From Candidatus Helarchaeota archaeon (lineage in GTDB: Archaea > Asgardarchaeota > Lokiarchaeia > Helarchaeales > HEL-GB-A), in contig JABXJU010000009.1 in assembly GCA_013375405.1 (NCBI GenBank), positions 1 to 40,595 on the forward strand: DNA of 40,595 bases, read 5' to 3'. The stretch's first letter is position 1; every line of letters begins with the position of its first letter. A model generated the notes under the pieces. It was not told where the DNA came from. It did not search any database and saw only the letters and a program-made list of their open reading frames with translations. Both the position numbers and the translations under genes were made by a program. This document shows positions 25,504-34,103 of the stretch, one piece after another.

Positions 25504-26511
25504 TTGAAGCCAAAAAAAATACTTATGCTTGCTGCTGTATATGATGGGAAAGGTTTAACTCTGAGGGAGGACATTGCCCTACCTAAGTTGAAGGACACCG
25601 ATGTTCTCATCAAAGTAAAGGCAGCTGGTATTTGTGGAACTGATTTAAGTATTTTAAAAGGAACGTATCAGATTCCCGTCCCCCGTGTTTTAGGACATGA
25701 ATTCAGTGGTGTCGTTTTTGAGGTTGGTAAGAAAGTAACAGAGTTTCGAGTGGGCGATCGCGTAACTTCTGAGATTAATATCAGCTGTGGAAGCTGTTAC
25801 TTTTGCAAGACAAATCAGCGAACACAATGTACGGCGGTAAGGGCTATTGGGATTTATGAAGATGGAGCCTTTGCGAAGTATGTAAAAGTCCCACAAAGCA
25901 ATTTGCATAATATTCTCGATATCCCCTTTGAAGAAGCGACTTTTATCGAACCATTAGCTGCGGCTATTCAAACATTTGAGATGGCGCCCCTTCAAGAAAG
26001 TGATATAACTGTTGTGATCATCGGTGCTGGAAAGCTAGGGCTCTTATTACTCCAACTAGTTAAAAATAAAGGTCGAAAAGCTATTATCGTCGGAAGATCT
26101 CACTTAGCAATTGCTAAAAATCTAGGTGCGGACCTGACGATTAGCATTGAAAAAGATCCGGTAAAAAAAGTTATGGACGAAACGAAAATTGGCGCTGATG
26201 TGGTAATCGAAGCCACTGGCACTCCTGAATCCTTGGATCTGGCTATGTCTCTCGTGCGGAGTCGTGGGACGATTAATTTGAAGTCTACCCATGGTATTAG
26301 ATCAATGACAGATCTAACCCAAATTGTTGTGCGAGAATTGAAACTTCAAGGAAGTCGGTGCGGTCCTTTCCCCCCTGCAATTCAACTGTTACAAGAAGGC
26401 AAGGTCCAAGTCAAGGATCTCATTTCTGCCACCTTCCCTCTCACTCAAATTCAAGAAGCGATTGATGCGGCTACTACATCTGAAAATATTAAAATTATTA
26501 TCTTACCGTAG
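25504..26511 (+). CDS. Zinc-dependent alcohol dehydrogenase (MDR family)
   Basis: A 335-aa medium-chain dehydrogenase. Catalytic zinc ligands are Cys44 (GICGTD) and His65-Glu66 (GHEFSG); the structural zinc site Cys95, Cys98, Cys101, Cys109 is complete. The NAD(P) motif is VVIIGAGKLGLLLLQL. It resembles sorbitol/threonine dehydrogenase-like members. The start TTG 25504 gives the full N-terminus; ATG 25525 would remove seven residues. No Shine-Dalgarno is clear. The 3' end is partly duplicated just after the stop (26527-26562). Confidence 0.9.
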   Translation: MKPKKILMLAAVYDGKGLTLREDIALPKLKDTDVLIKVKAAGICGTDLSILKGTYQIPVPRVLGHEFSGVVFEVGKKVTEFRVGDRVTSEINISCGSCYFCKTNQRTQCTAVRAIGIYEDGAFAKYVKVPQSNLHNILDIPFEEATFIEPLAAAIQTFEMAPLQESDITVVIIGAGKLGLLLLQLVKNKGRKAIIVGRSHLAIAKNLGADLTISIEKDPVKKVMDETKIGADVVIEATGTPESLDLAMSLVRSRGTINLKSTHGIRSMTDLTQIVVRELKLQGSRCGPFPPAIQLLQEGKVQVKDLISATFPLTQIQEAIDAATTSENIKIIILP

Positions 26512-26562
26512 GACCTCTTGGATGTCCTACATCTGAAAATATTAAAATTATGATCTTACCGT
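26474..26562. repeat. Tandem 36-bp duplication of a gene 3' end
   Basis: 26474-26509, the last codons of the dehydrogenase gene, recurs at 26527-26562 with a single mismatch (T/G), a 53-bp offset. The second copy is outside the reading frame. It looks like a recent slippage or unequal-crossover duplication. Confidence 0.75.
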
Positions 26563-26596
26563 TTCTTCAAAGCTAGACAAATTTGGACAGTCATCT

Positions 26597-27073
26597 TCAT
26601 TGATTGTTCGCTATGAATGCTAGAAACTCGGAAATGAAGTCTTTAACTTTCTCTTCCCAATTGGCATCCCAATTTTCACCCTTTAAACTACCCACATTTA
26701 AAGGAAGCGTTTTATCAGACACCTGGATATTGGGGAAGGCAGCCACAATCTTCTTCTGAATCCCGTGACAGACATCTTTAAAAGTATTGCAATTGAATGC
26801 GGCTGCCTTTTTCACAGCGCTGGGCGATCCTTTTTTAATTAGTTTTTTCAGTTTTTTAAGATATTTACGTAAGGTCCAGGCCGGGGCGAATCCATGTGTT
26901 GGGCCGCCGACGAGAATTGCTTCTGCGTCAAAGGCTAACAAGTCTTGGGGCTCAGTTTGTTTTGTTCTGAAGAGCTGAACTTCATGACCACCTGAATCCA
27001 ATCCTTCAGCCAAAATTTCTGCTAATTTTTTCGTATTTCCAAATTTAGTATCATATAATATGGCTACTTTCAT
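26597..27073 (-). CDS. Flavodoxin-family electron carrier
   Basis: A 158-aa flavodoxin: phosphate-binding loop YDTKFGNTKKLA at 7-18 and the second flavin loop VGGPTHGFAPAW. Flavodoxins pass single electrons as an FMN alternative to ferredoxin. ATG 27073 is chosen because GAGGTCATTTG lies directly upstream; an in-frame upstream start at 27118 would add an irrelevant polar leader. The C-terminus is usual in length. It is divergent from the haloalkane-dehalogenase-like gene and close to a ferredoxin-domain protein, so a shared redox role is plausible. Confidence 0.87.
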   Translation of the reverse strand: MKVAILYDTKFGNTKKLAEILAEGLDSGGHEVQLFRTKQTEPQDLLAFDAEAILVGGPTHGFAPAWTLRKYLKKLKKLIKKGSPSAVKKAAAFNCNTFKDVCHGIQKKIVAAFPNIQVSDKTLPLNVGSLKGENWDANWEEKVKDFISEFLAFIANNQ

Positions 27074-27174
27074 CAAATGACCTCTATTTTTAATTGAATC
27101 ATGAGTATCAGTTCTCACTGGATGATATGGTTATTTACGTCAAATGAACTCTATTATTAATTAATTCATGAGTA
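27073..27174. repeat. Imperfect 35-bp direct repeat at flavodoxin 5' end
   Basis: 27073-27107, which holds the flavodoxin start codon and Shine-Dalgarno on the minus strand, is repeated at 27140-27174 with about 31 of 35 positions identical by hand count, a 67-bp offset. The second copy lies upstream of the flavodoxin start, in the space before the divergent dehalogenase-like gene. It resembles the 26.5-kb duplication at the other side of the gene. Confidence 0.6.
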
Positions 27175-27247
27175 CTATAATCAATAAAAATTCTATTAAT
27201 CTTAGTCCTAAAGTCAATAGTTGAGAAATTAATTGATGTGATAAAAA

Positions 27248-28147
27248 ATGAAATTACTCCGAACTCCCGATGAAAGATTTGAGAATTTACCCGATTTTCC
27301 GTTTGAACCGCATTACGTTGAATTAGAACCTGAAGCTATTCGTATCCATTATGTTGATGAAGGGCCTGTTGATGCGGATCCTATACTTTTAATGCACGGT
27401 GAGCCAAGTTGGAGTTTTTTATATCGCCATATGATCCCGATTCTTATGAATGCCGGCTATCGCGTGTTAGCTCCAGATTTGGTTGGATTTGGTCGAAGTG
27501 ACAAACCCACTGAAAAAACCGACCATACCTATCGAAAACACGTAATCTGGATCAGAAAATGGGTGGAACTCCTTGATCTGAAACGAATTACACTATTCTG
27601 CCAAGATTGGGGGTCCTTAATTGGTTTAAGGGTCGCCATTGAAAACCAAGAACGCTTCAGCCGCATCGTAGTGTCCAATGGAGGTCTCCCGACTGGTGAA
27701 ATGACAATAGGTAAGGCGTTTAAGAATTGGCGTGAGTTTTCCAGAACTACTCCTGTTTTTGATCTTCAGTTTATCATGCAAGGTGGCACGAAATCTCGCC
27801 TATCCAGAAAGGATTTAAAAGCATACGAAGCACCTTTCCCAGATGAGACCTATAAGGCAGGTCCACGGATACTTCCTTCCTTGGTTCCAATCTCAAAAGA
27901 TGATCCAGAGCATGAGGCAAATAAACGGGCAATGGAACAATTCAAATCATGGAAGAAGCCATTTTTAACAGCATTTTCAGATAGTGATCCGATTACACAA
28001 GGTGGTGGTATAATCTTTCAAGCAATGGTGCCAGGCGCTAAGGGACAGCAACATACCATAATCAAAAACGCAGCTCACTTTGTCCAAGAAGATGCAGGAC
28101 CTGAACTAGCGCAAGTTATTATCGATTTCATTAAGGATAATCCTTAA
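27248..28147 (+). CDS. Haloalkane-dehalogenase-like alpha/beta hydrolase (HLD-I type)
   Basis: A 299-aa alpha/beta hydrolase of the haloalkane dehalogenase I type. The nucleophile is an aspartate, Asp120, in FCQDWGS, followed by Trp121, one of the halide-stabilising positions in the DhlA group; HGEPSWSF (50-57) supplies the oxyanion loop, His277 (NAAHFVQEDAG) the base, and Asp245 or Asp247 (FSDSDPIT) the acid. The cap phrase YEAPFPDETYKAGPR is characteristic of HLD-I. Such enzymes replace halide by hydroxyl, but some relatives act on epoxides or fluoroacetate, so the substrate is not proven. It begins a likely three-gene operon. Confidence 0.88.
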   Translation: MKLLRTPDERFENLPDFPFEPHYVELEPEAIRIHYVDEGPVDADPILLMHGEPSWSFLYRHMIPILMNAGYRVLAPDLVGFGRSDKPTEKTDHTYRKHVIWIRKWVELLDLKRITLFCQDWGSLIGLRVAIENQERFSRIVVSNGGLPTGEMTIGKAFKNWREFSRTTPVFDLQFIMQGGTKSRLSRKDLKAYEAPFPDETYKAGPRILPSLVPISKDDPEHEANKRAMEQFKSWKKPFLTAFSDSDPITQGGGIIFQAMVPGAKGQQHTIIKNAAHFVQEDAGPELAQVIIDFIKDNP

Positions 28148-28191
28148 AAAAAAAATTGTTGCTATATATCAATAAAAGAGGAAGTGAAATT

Positions 28192-29355
28192 ATGTCAGAA
28201 ACAGATCCGTATGAGAAATTGAGACGCAAGCTGAATCTTTTCACGCTCCGCGTTCCTAAAACCAAAACATTCCATAAGTTATTAGAGTTGCTATATACCC
28301 CAGAAGAAGCGGAGATTATCTCAACATTTGGGATGCCATACATTGATTATATGCGAGTCCCTTGGTTTATTAAGAAAAGCAAAACCGAAAAATCTGAAGA
28401 AGAAATTTCAGAAATGTTCGAAAATTTAGTAAAAAGAGGAGTGCTTTTTAAGCGCATAGATAAAAAAGGGAGACCTTCTTATGCTTTGGCTCCATATATT
28501 CCCGGAATTTTCGAATTTTATTTCATGAGTAAAGCAGAACCCCCAGAAAAAATGAAAGAGGTTGCTCATGTTTTGGAAGATTATTTCTTCGACACCTTTG
28601 CTCCGGAAACGTTTAATTCCAGTAAATATCCCTTCTTCAGGGTTTTACCGGCCCAAAAGGCTGTAGAGAAAGTCATTGAGTTAGGTGAAGAAGTACCCAC
28701 CGAATTTCAGGTTCTACCTTTTGAAATTGTCAGTCAATACATTTCGAGTGCCCGTAGAATTGCAGTTGGTATATGTCCGTGCAGAGATCATGCGGAACTT
28801 ATTGATGGAAAGTCCCGTTGTGATAAACCACGGGATGTGTGTATGGTTTTTGAGGCTATTGCTGATTACTGGGTAGAAAAAGGAATAGCTCGATATGTTG
28901 ATCATGAAGAGGCGATGGAAGTTCTACGAAGGGCTGAAGATGCAGGACTGGTTCATAGCACGACGAACAACCAACTTTTTGGACTGGAAATACCAGGCAT
29001 GATCTGTAACTGCTGTCCATGCTGTTGTTTTATACTACAAGGCATTCTGAAAGTGAATCGGCCTCGTGGAATTGCCCAATCCAATTTTGATCCGGTAATT
29101 GATCGGGAATTGTGTAAAATTTGCAAAGAATGTATTGATGTATGCCCCATGGGCGCTATTTTTCATCACCCTCCGCATAAGGATGATTTATCTGATAATT
29201 TAATATATGTTACGCTGGATAAATGCATAGGTTGCGGCCTTTGCGCATCGAACTGTCCGCATAACGCCATTACTATGAAAAAAATTCGCTCACAAATTCC
29301 CGAAGAGACCGCAGCTGGGTCATCACTTCGGTATCTGAAAGAACATATACATTAA
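28192..29355 (+). CDS. Iron-sulfur protein with winged-helix-like N-terminus and two ferredoxin motifs
   Basis: A 387-aa protein. Its N-terminal 110 residues look like a winged-helix domain (YTPEEAEII, ISEMFENLVKRGVLFKR, then PYIPGIFEFYF). The middle holds CPCRDHAEL ... CDKPRDVC and the cysteine-dense CNCCPCCC. The C-terminus has two ferredoxin motifs, CKICKECIDVCP and CIGCGLCASNCP, for [4Fe-4S] clusters. It thus probably moves electrons or senses redox state; I know of relatives only as uncharacterised ferredoxin-domain proteins. ATG 28192 is preceded by GAGGAAGTGA. It lies 44 nt after the dehalogenase-like gene and 26 nt before the C45 gene. Confidence 0.8.
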   Translation: MSETDPYEKLRRKLNLFTLRVPKTKTFHKLLELLYTPEEAEIISTFGMPYIDYMRVPWFIKKSKTEKSEEEISEMFENLVKRGVLFKRIDKKGRPSYALAPYIPGIFEFYFMSKAEPPEKMKEVAHVLEDYFFDTFAPETFNSSKYPFFRVLPAQKAVEKVIELGEEVPTEFQVLPFEIVSQYISSARRIAVGICPCRDHAELIDGKSRCDKPRDVCMVFEAIADYWVEKGIARYVDHEEAMEVLRRAEDAGLVHSTTNNQLFGLEIPGMICNCCPCCCFILQGILKVNRPRGIAQSNFDPVIDRELCKICKECIDVCPMGAIFHHPPHKDDLSDNLIYVTLDKCIGCGLCASNCPHNAITMKKIRSQIPEETAAGSSLRYLKEHIH

Positions 29356-29381
29356 TAATTAAGAAGAATGGGGATGAAATT

Positions 29382-30557
29382 ATGGAACCAGTTAACGCAG
29401 TTTGCGATATGAAAGTAGTAAAGGTTTCCGGAACCCACTTAGAAATGGGCAAACAACTCCGGGCGCAGACTTTGGAACTAATGCAGAAAGAATTTATGTC
29501 TTTTACAGACACTATGAAAATTGAATTAAATCTTGACGAATCCTTTGTGACCAGCTTACTTGATAATATTTCCGCGGAAGCAACTAAGAAAATCTCAAAA
29601 ACTCTCGCAAACCACGCACCCAATCAACTTCAACTAATTGAAGGAATGGCCGAAGGCAAACAATCTTCCCCTGAAAATATAGGATCAAAGCATTTTTTTC
29701 TCGCTCTTTATTTGGATATGTTTCTGTCTGATTGGCATATTCAGTATAAAATCGTAAAGGAGGGCGGCTGTTCTGGGATCATTATTACTCCAGAGGCATC
29801 TCAAACAGGAAAAATGCTGCTCGGCCGTAATTATGATTTAACCTATTCATTAGGAATGACCCAAGTCTTAAAAGTTAGTTCTCCATCTAATGGGTTTAAG
29901 AATATGGCGGTCTCCCAAGCCACGTGGGCGGGTTCTCATTGTGGGATGAATGAGAAAGGTTTAGTGATTTATTATAACCTGAATCATCCATATCGGGATT
30001 TCGACCGTACTCATAGAGGAATCCCAACAGGAATCATCGTCCAGGAAGCTTTAGAAACTTGTGCATCCGCAGACGAAGCAATTGAATTTATAAAAAATAC
30101 GAAACGTTCTTCAGGTGCCAATTTAACTGTAGGGGATTCAAAAAATGCCTATGTGATTGAAGTTTCACGCAAGAAATATGGAGTACGCACTCCAGAAAAT
30201 GGGGTCTTAGCGGAAACTAATCATTATATCCATCCGGATATGCTATCTGAAAATATACCCGAATTTCCAGTACTTCGATACAGCTTTAAACCCTTGGAAG
30301 ATGAATTGATTACTACTCACAAACGATATGAAACCGAAGTCCGTTTTCTAAATACGGCCCGTGCCAAAGGAAAACTTACGATGGACGATCTCAAAGCCAT
30401 CTTACGGTCCCACGAGCCGAATAAGAAGCATTCCCCCTGCAATCATGGCCCAGTTGGTGGCACCCTCGCTTCTATGATTACGAAGCCTGTAGATAGGGAA
30501 ATGTATATAGCTATTGGCCAGCCGTGCTTAACGACCTACGAAAAATATACACTTTAA
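29382..30557 (+). CDS. C45-family autoproteolytic acyltransferase/hydrolase
   Basis: A 391-aa N-terminal-nucleophile enzyme of the C45 (acyl-CoA:6-aminopenicillanate acyltransferase-like) family. Cys130 in KEGGCSGII is the expected self-processing nucleophile, and the loop GRNYDLTYS is typical. Later blocks include SHCGMNEKGLVIYYNLN, ETNHYIHPD and the C-terminal HSPCNHGPVGGTLASMI. The roughly 129-residue pro-region before Cys130 fits the family. ADxR, RBS GGGGATGA and ATG 29382 follow the ferredoxin-domain gene by 26 nt, so the two are probably translated from one mRNA. The amide substrate is unknown. Confidence 0.85.
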   Translation: MEPVNAVCDMKVVKVSGTHLEMGKQLRAQTLELMQKEFMSFTDTMKIELNLDESFVTSLLDNISAEATKKISKTLANHAPNQLQLIEGMAEGKQSSPENIGSKHFFLALYLDMFLSDWHIQYKIVKEGGCSGIIITPEASQTGKMLLGRNYDLTYSLGMTQVLKVSSPSNGFKNMAVSQATWAGSHCGMNEKGLVIYYNLNHPYRDFDRTHRGIPTGIIVQEALETCASADEAIEFIKNTKRSSGANLTVGDSKNAYVIEVSRKKYGVRTPENGVLAETNHYIHPDMLSENIPEFPVLRYSFKPLEDELITTHKRYETEVRFLNTARAKGKLTMDDLKAILRSHEPNKKHSPCNHGPVGGTLASMITKPVDREMYIAIGQPCLTTYEKYTL

Positions 30558-30577
30558 TTTTTAAATCCTTAATATTA

Positions 30578-31252
30578 TTATTCTTCTTTTTCTTCTATTA
30601 CTTCTACTTCAACTAATAAACCCTTTAACTGATCTGCTTCCGCGTAATATTTCTCCGCTTTCTCATCCATTCCTTGTTTCTCATACATTTCTCCTAACAG
30701 CAGAATATAGTCATGAATCATGCTCCAATCTTCAACTTTTTTGCTCAAATCCAATCCTAACTCAAGATATTGCTTTGCTGAGAAGAAATCCCCAAATTTC
30801 TCGAAAATAGAAGCAATAGGTTGACATGTCATAGCCCTTGCCTCATCCTTTTCCAATTCTTCGAAGATAGCAAGGGCTTGTAAATAGTAATCCAATTCAA
30901 AATCGAGGTTCTTTATTCCTCCATAAAGATCCCCCATCGCTATTAAGCTTAAGGCAAGCCCAATTTTGTTATCTGCTTTCTCAAAAACTTTAATCTCTTG
31001 CTCAACTCGCTCCTTATTTAACAAATAATCAAACCGAGGACTAATCCAAGGGATTCTTGGAACTAAGAAAATCAAAGCAATTATGATTGCACCGCCACAT
31101 ATTGGCACTAAAATAAATGAAGTTGAATAAGTTCCAAGCCAAATCCCCATAACCAAACAAAAAATGCTTACAAATAACCCTATGGCGGAAATAATTAAGA
31201 TTTTATTCTGAGAAATTGTTCGATAAATTTGATTTTTTTTGTAACGTTTCAT
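30578..31252 (-). CDS. Membrane-anchored TPR-like protein
   Basis: A 224-aa protein. Two adjacent membrane segments (about 16-38 and 42-64) are followed by helical repeats at about 85-215 with TPR-like spacing: LALSLIAMGDLYGGIKNLDFELDYYLQAL, AREMTCQ-like, FGDFFSAKQYLELGLDLS, and ILLLGEMYEKQGMDEKAEKYYAEA. TPRs bind protein partners, so it may scaffold a complex at the membrane. The end is acidic and disordered. GGAT is near the ATG. It converges with the C45 gene, 20 nt apart. Confidence 0.65.
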   Translation of the reverse strand: MKRYKKNQIYRTISQNKILIISAIGLFVSIFCLVMGIWLGTYSTSFILVPICGGAIIIALIFLVPRIPWISPRFDYLLNKERVEQEIKVFEKADNKIGLALSLIAMGDLYGGIKNLDFELDYYLQALAIFEELEKDEARAMTCQPIASIFEKFGDFFSAKQYLELGLDLSKKVEDWSMIHDYILLLGEMYEKQGMDEKAEKYYAEADQLKGLLVEVEVIEEKEE

Positions 31253-31305
31253 AAGCTTATTATATCCTTTTCATAATAAAATAATTTTTTAATTTGAAAA
31301 TATCC

Positions 31306-32091
31306 TTAAACAAAACTCTGACCGCCTGATACGGGAATACTCTGTCCCGTTGTGAAATCACTATCGCTTGAAGCGAGAAATAATGCGACTCTTGCAACAT
31401 CTTCCGGGAGACCCACGGGTTTATATTTGAGGCAGGTTGGGAGACTACTGCCGGCGAGGTTCTCAATTGAAATATTTCCATAAATAGGTGTATGAATGAG
31501 TCCTGGACAGATAGCATTCACGGTAATTCGATATTTCCCTAATTCTAGGGCTAATGTCTGAGTTAAACTGACTATTCCTGCTTTAGAAGCGCTATAAGCT
31601 CCCAATCCCGAACGACCACTTTTCCCTCGCATCGAAGACATATTAATTATTTTTCCTCTTAACTGGTCTTTAGGGGTTTTATTCTTTATCATTTTTCTCC
31701 CCACATATTTTGATACGAGAAAAACGCTTCTAAGATTTGTTCTAATTACCCGATCCCAAATTTCATTTTTTGTATGGATAATACTTGTAAAACTGGCTCC
31801 AATTCCAGCATTATTCACAAGAATATCGATCTTTTCAAAGTTTATCCAACAGGCTTTTACCATTTCTTTAACTGCTTGGCTCTCGGTAACATCTGCAACC
31901 ACTATAATACTTTTTTGCCCCAATTTTTTTACTTCTTGGGCAGTCCTTTCCGCACTCTCCGAATTGAGATCATTAACTGCGATATTAGCTCCTTCGCTGG
32001 CGAATAGAATCGCTATCGCTTTTCCAATGCCGCTTCCAGCCCCGGTAATTAGTATATTCTTCCCTTGTAACCGTTTTCCCAAATATGTCAT
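31306..32091 (-). CDS. Short-chain dehydrogenase/reductase (SDR)
   Basis: A 261-aa classical SDR with TGAGSGIG at 16-23, NNAG at 93-96, catalytic Ser153, Tyr166 and Lys170 (YSASK) and a C-terminal FLASSDSDFTTGQSIPVSGG. Asp41 after the second strand favours NAD(H). It is FabG-like, but the substrate is unknown. GGAGTGAT lies five bases before the ATG. It resembles the SDR at 1550 in the insertion KNKTPKDQLRGKIINMSS, so the two may be paralogues. It is probably monocistronic. Confidence 0.9.
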   Translation of the reverse strand: MTYLGKRLQGKNILITGAGSGIGKAIAILFASEGANIAVNDLNSESAERTAQEVKKLGQKSIIVVADVTESQAVKEMVKACWINFEKIDILVNNAGIGASFTSIIHTKNEIWDRVIRTNLRSVFLVSKYVGRKMIKNKTPKDQLRGKIINMSSMRGKSGRSGLGAYSASKAGIVSLTQTLALELGKYRITVNAICPGLIHTPIYGNISIENLAGSSLPTCLKYKPVGLPEDVARVALFLASSDSDFTTGQSIPVSGGQSFV

Positions 32092-32199
32092 TAATAATCA
32101 CTCCTAATTGCACTAAGATTATTTTTAAATCCTGTTTGTTAAGGTTTTTCCATATTGAAATTTGTTAGATCGGTGTTTAATCTTTTATGATCAGAGCGA

Positions 32200-33852
32200 C
32201 TAATGAAAGAAATTTAAATTGGTTTTATGTTTTAAAATTTGCCCATTCAAGACACCTAAATGTTCTCCTTTCTCAACAGTAAGTTGCCCATTTACGATTA
32301 CATAGTCGATTCCCTCGGGGTGTTGGTTGCCATTGGCTAAGGTCGCTTTTTCTCGAAGTTGATCATAGTCAAAGACAACAATATCAGCAGCTTTGCCTTC
32401 TTTCAGAACCCCGCGATCAGGAATGCCGAGTAATGAAGCAGGCAATGACGTCATCTTTTTGATCGCTTCTTCCAAGCTCATCCAGTTTTTCTCTTTGACA
32501 ATCCTTGTTATTACATGGGGAAAGGCGCTAAAAGTACGTGGGTGGTTATTCGCCTCTGGAATTAAAATCGCATCCGAACTTGCGCACGCAAATGGTTGTT
32601 TGAGGAGTGGAACTACGCTCTTCTCTTCATCCTTAAACTTGATTCTAATTACGACGCCCGATTCCTCATCTCGCATGAAATCTAGCAATGCATCTAGGAG
32701 GTTCCGATCCGGGTAACGGGTTTTTAATGCTTCATACAGGGTTTTGCCGTTAAACTCCCTGCTCGTGGTATGGAGAAGGACGACTTGTTTTGCCAGAACC
32801 GGGGTCATGAATCGTTTAATCAAAAACTTTGGAATCAATTTTAAGTACCACGGGGCCCCCGCTAAGAACATTCCAAAAACTCGCTCAAAAATCTCCTTTT
32901 TTATCCGCTCTCTCGTTTCACGCTTCGTTAAATTTTCTGCAAAATTCTCAAAGACCCAGGATTCTAATAGGACAAAGGGGAGACTGGTTACCCCGTCCTC
33001 ATATGGAACCACATCTGCAGAAATTTGAAGCCCTTCATTTAAAGCATCCTCAACCAGTTTGATAGCTTTCGCAGTTAATTCTTCAACTTTATACCTACTT
33101 ATTACACTCCAATGAGAGATGTGCGCCCTTATCTTCGCTTCCCGTGCAATACGGATCACCTCTGCCATTCCAACATCTAAGACTTTAGCCCCTTCATTGC
33201 GCATGTGGCTGTCATACATCCCCCCATATTCAGCTACCACTTTAGAGAGTTCAATTAGCTCCTCCGTTGGCGTTGCTGATCCAGGTGGATACACTAACCC
33301 CGTAGATAGTCCGAAGGCCCCGGCTTCCATGCTTTCTTTAACAATGGTTTTCATCTTTTCTAATTCATCATCGGTTGCTGGGCGCATGTCCAAACCCATG
33401 ACATTCGCCCTGACATTTCCTTGAGGTACCAGGAAAGCTAAATTAACAGAAACTCCCTTCTTTTCGAGATCCGCAAAACAATCTTTCAAGGTAGGGTATA
33501 ATTTCGGTTTGATGAGGAATGCCTTTCTGCCAAAATCGTTGTAATACTCTTCAACAATCTTACCAGTAGGAACTGCTCCCAGACCGCATTGGCCAACCAA
33601 TAGAGTCGTCATCCCTTGCATTACAAAAGATTCTGCCCTATTTACATCATAAATATTAATATCCGCGTGATTATGAATATCGATAAATCCTGGCGTCACA
33701 ATTTTATCCGAAGCATCTATAATCTCAGCATCTTCAATATCAATTTCTTCAGCAATTCTTTCAATCTTATCCTCATTTATTAAAAGATCAGACTTATATC
33801 CAGGCGACCCAGTTCCATCGACAATCAACCCGTTCTTGATTAAAACTTTCAT
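32200..33852 (-). CDS. N-acyl-D-amino-acid deacylase-type amidohydrolase
   Basis: A 550-aa metal-dependent amidohydrolase of the D-aminoacylase group. The metal motif is FIDIHNHAD (His60, His62), Cys93 sits in LLVGQCGLGAVP, and the later blocks are ISHWS and SSDAILIPEANNHPRTFSAFPHVI, with the final EGKAADIVVFDYDQ strand. These enzymes remove acyl groups from N-acyl-D-amino acids, though many uncharacterised relatives act on other cyclic or N-acylated compounds. AAGGT is before the ATG. It is divergent from the PHP gene, with 251 nt between them, and is monocistronic. Confidence 0.88.
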   Translation of the reverse strand: MKVLIKNGLIVDGTGSPGYKSDLLINEDKIERIAEEIDIEDAEIIDASDKIVTPGFIDIHNHADINIYDVNRAESFVMQGMTTLLVGQCGLGAVPTGKIVEEYYNDFGRKAFLIKPKLYPTLKDCFADLEKKGVSVNLAFLVPQGNVRANVMGLDMRPATDDELEKMKTIVKESMEAGAFGLSTGLVYPPGSATPTEELIELSKVVAEYGGMYDSHMRNEGAKVLDVGMAEVIRIAREAKIRAHISHWSVISRYKVEELTAKAIKLVEDALNEGLQISADVVPYEDGVTSLPFVLLESWVFENFAENLTKRETRERIKKEIFERVFGMFLAGAPWYLKLIPKFLIKRFMTPVLAKQVVLLHTTSREFNGKTLYEALKTRYPDRNLLDALLDFMRDEESGVVIRIKFKDEEKSVVPLLKQPFACASSDAILIPEANNHPRTFSAFPHVITRIVKEKNWMSLEEAIKKMTSLPASLLGIPDRGVLKEGKAADIVVFDYDQLREKATLANGNQHPEGIDYVIVNGQLTVEKGEHLGVLNGQILKHKTNLNFFH

Positions 33853-34103
33853 GATTTTTACCTTCTGGTTTTTATAAATTATAAAACACGTTGAAATCTA
33901 ATCTAAACTTATCAAATAAAAATTATTTAATTAAAGTTACGTCTGAGTTTAAATTAAAGTCGATTAATTGCCAATTGGCTTTCAAAAAGTTCTTCTTTCT
34001 ACCTTTAGATTTTCACATTTTCCTTAGATTAGATTTTTATAGATTTTATGGGGAGTTGAATTGAATAGGTTTTACCCTAAAATCATTTCATAAAAGAGAG
34101 TTC

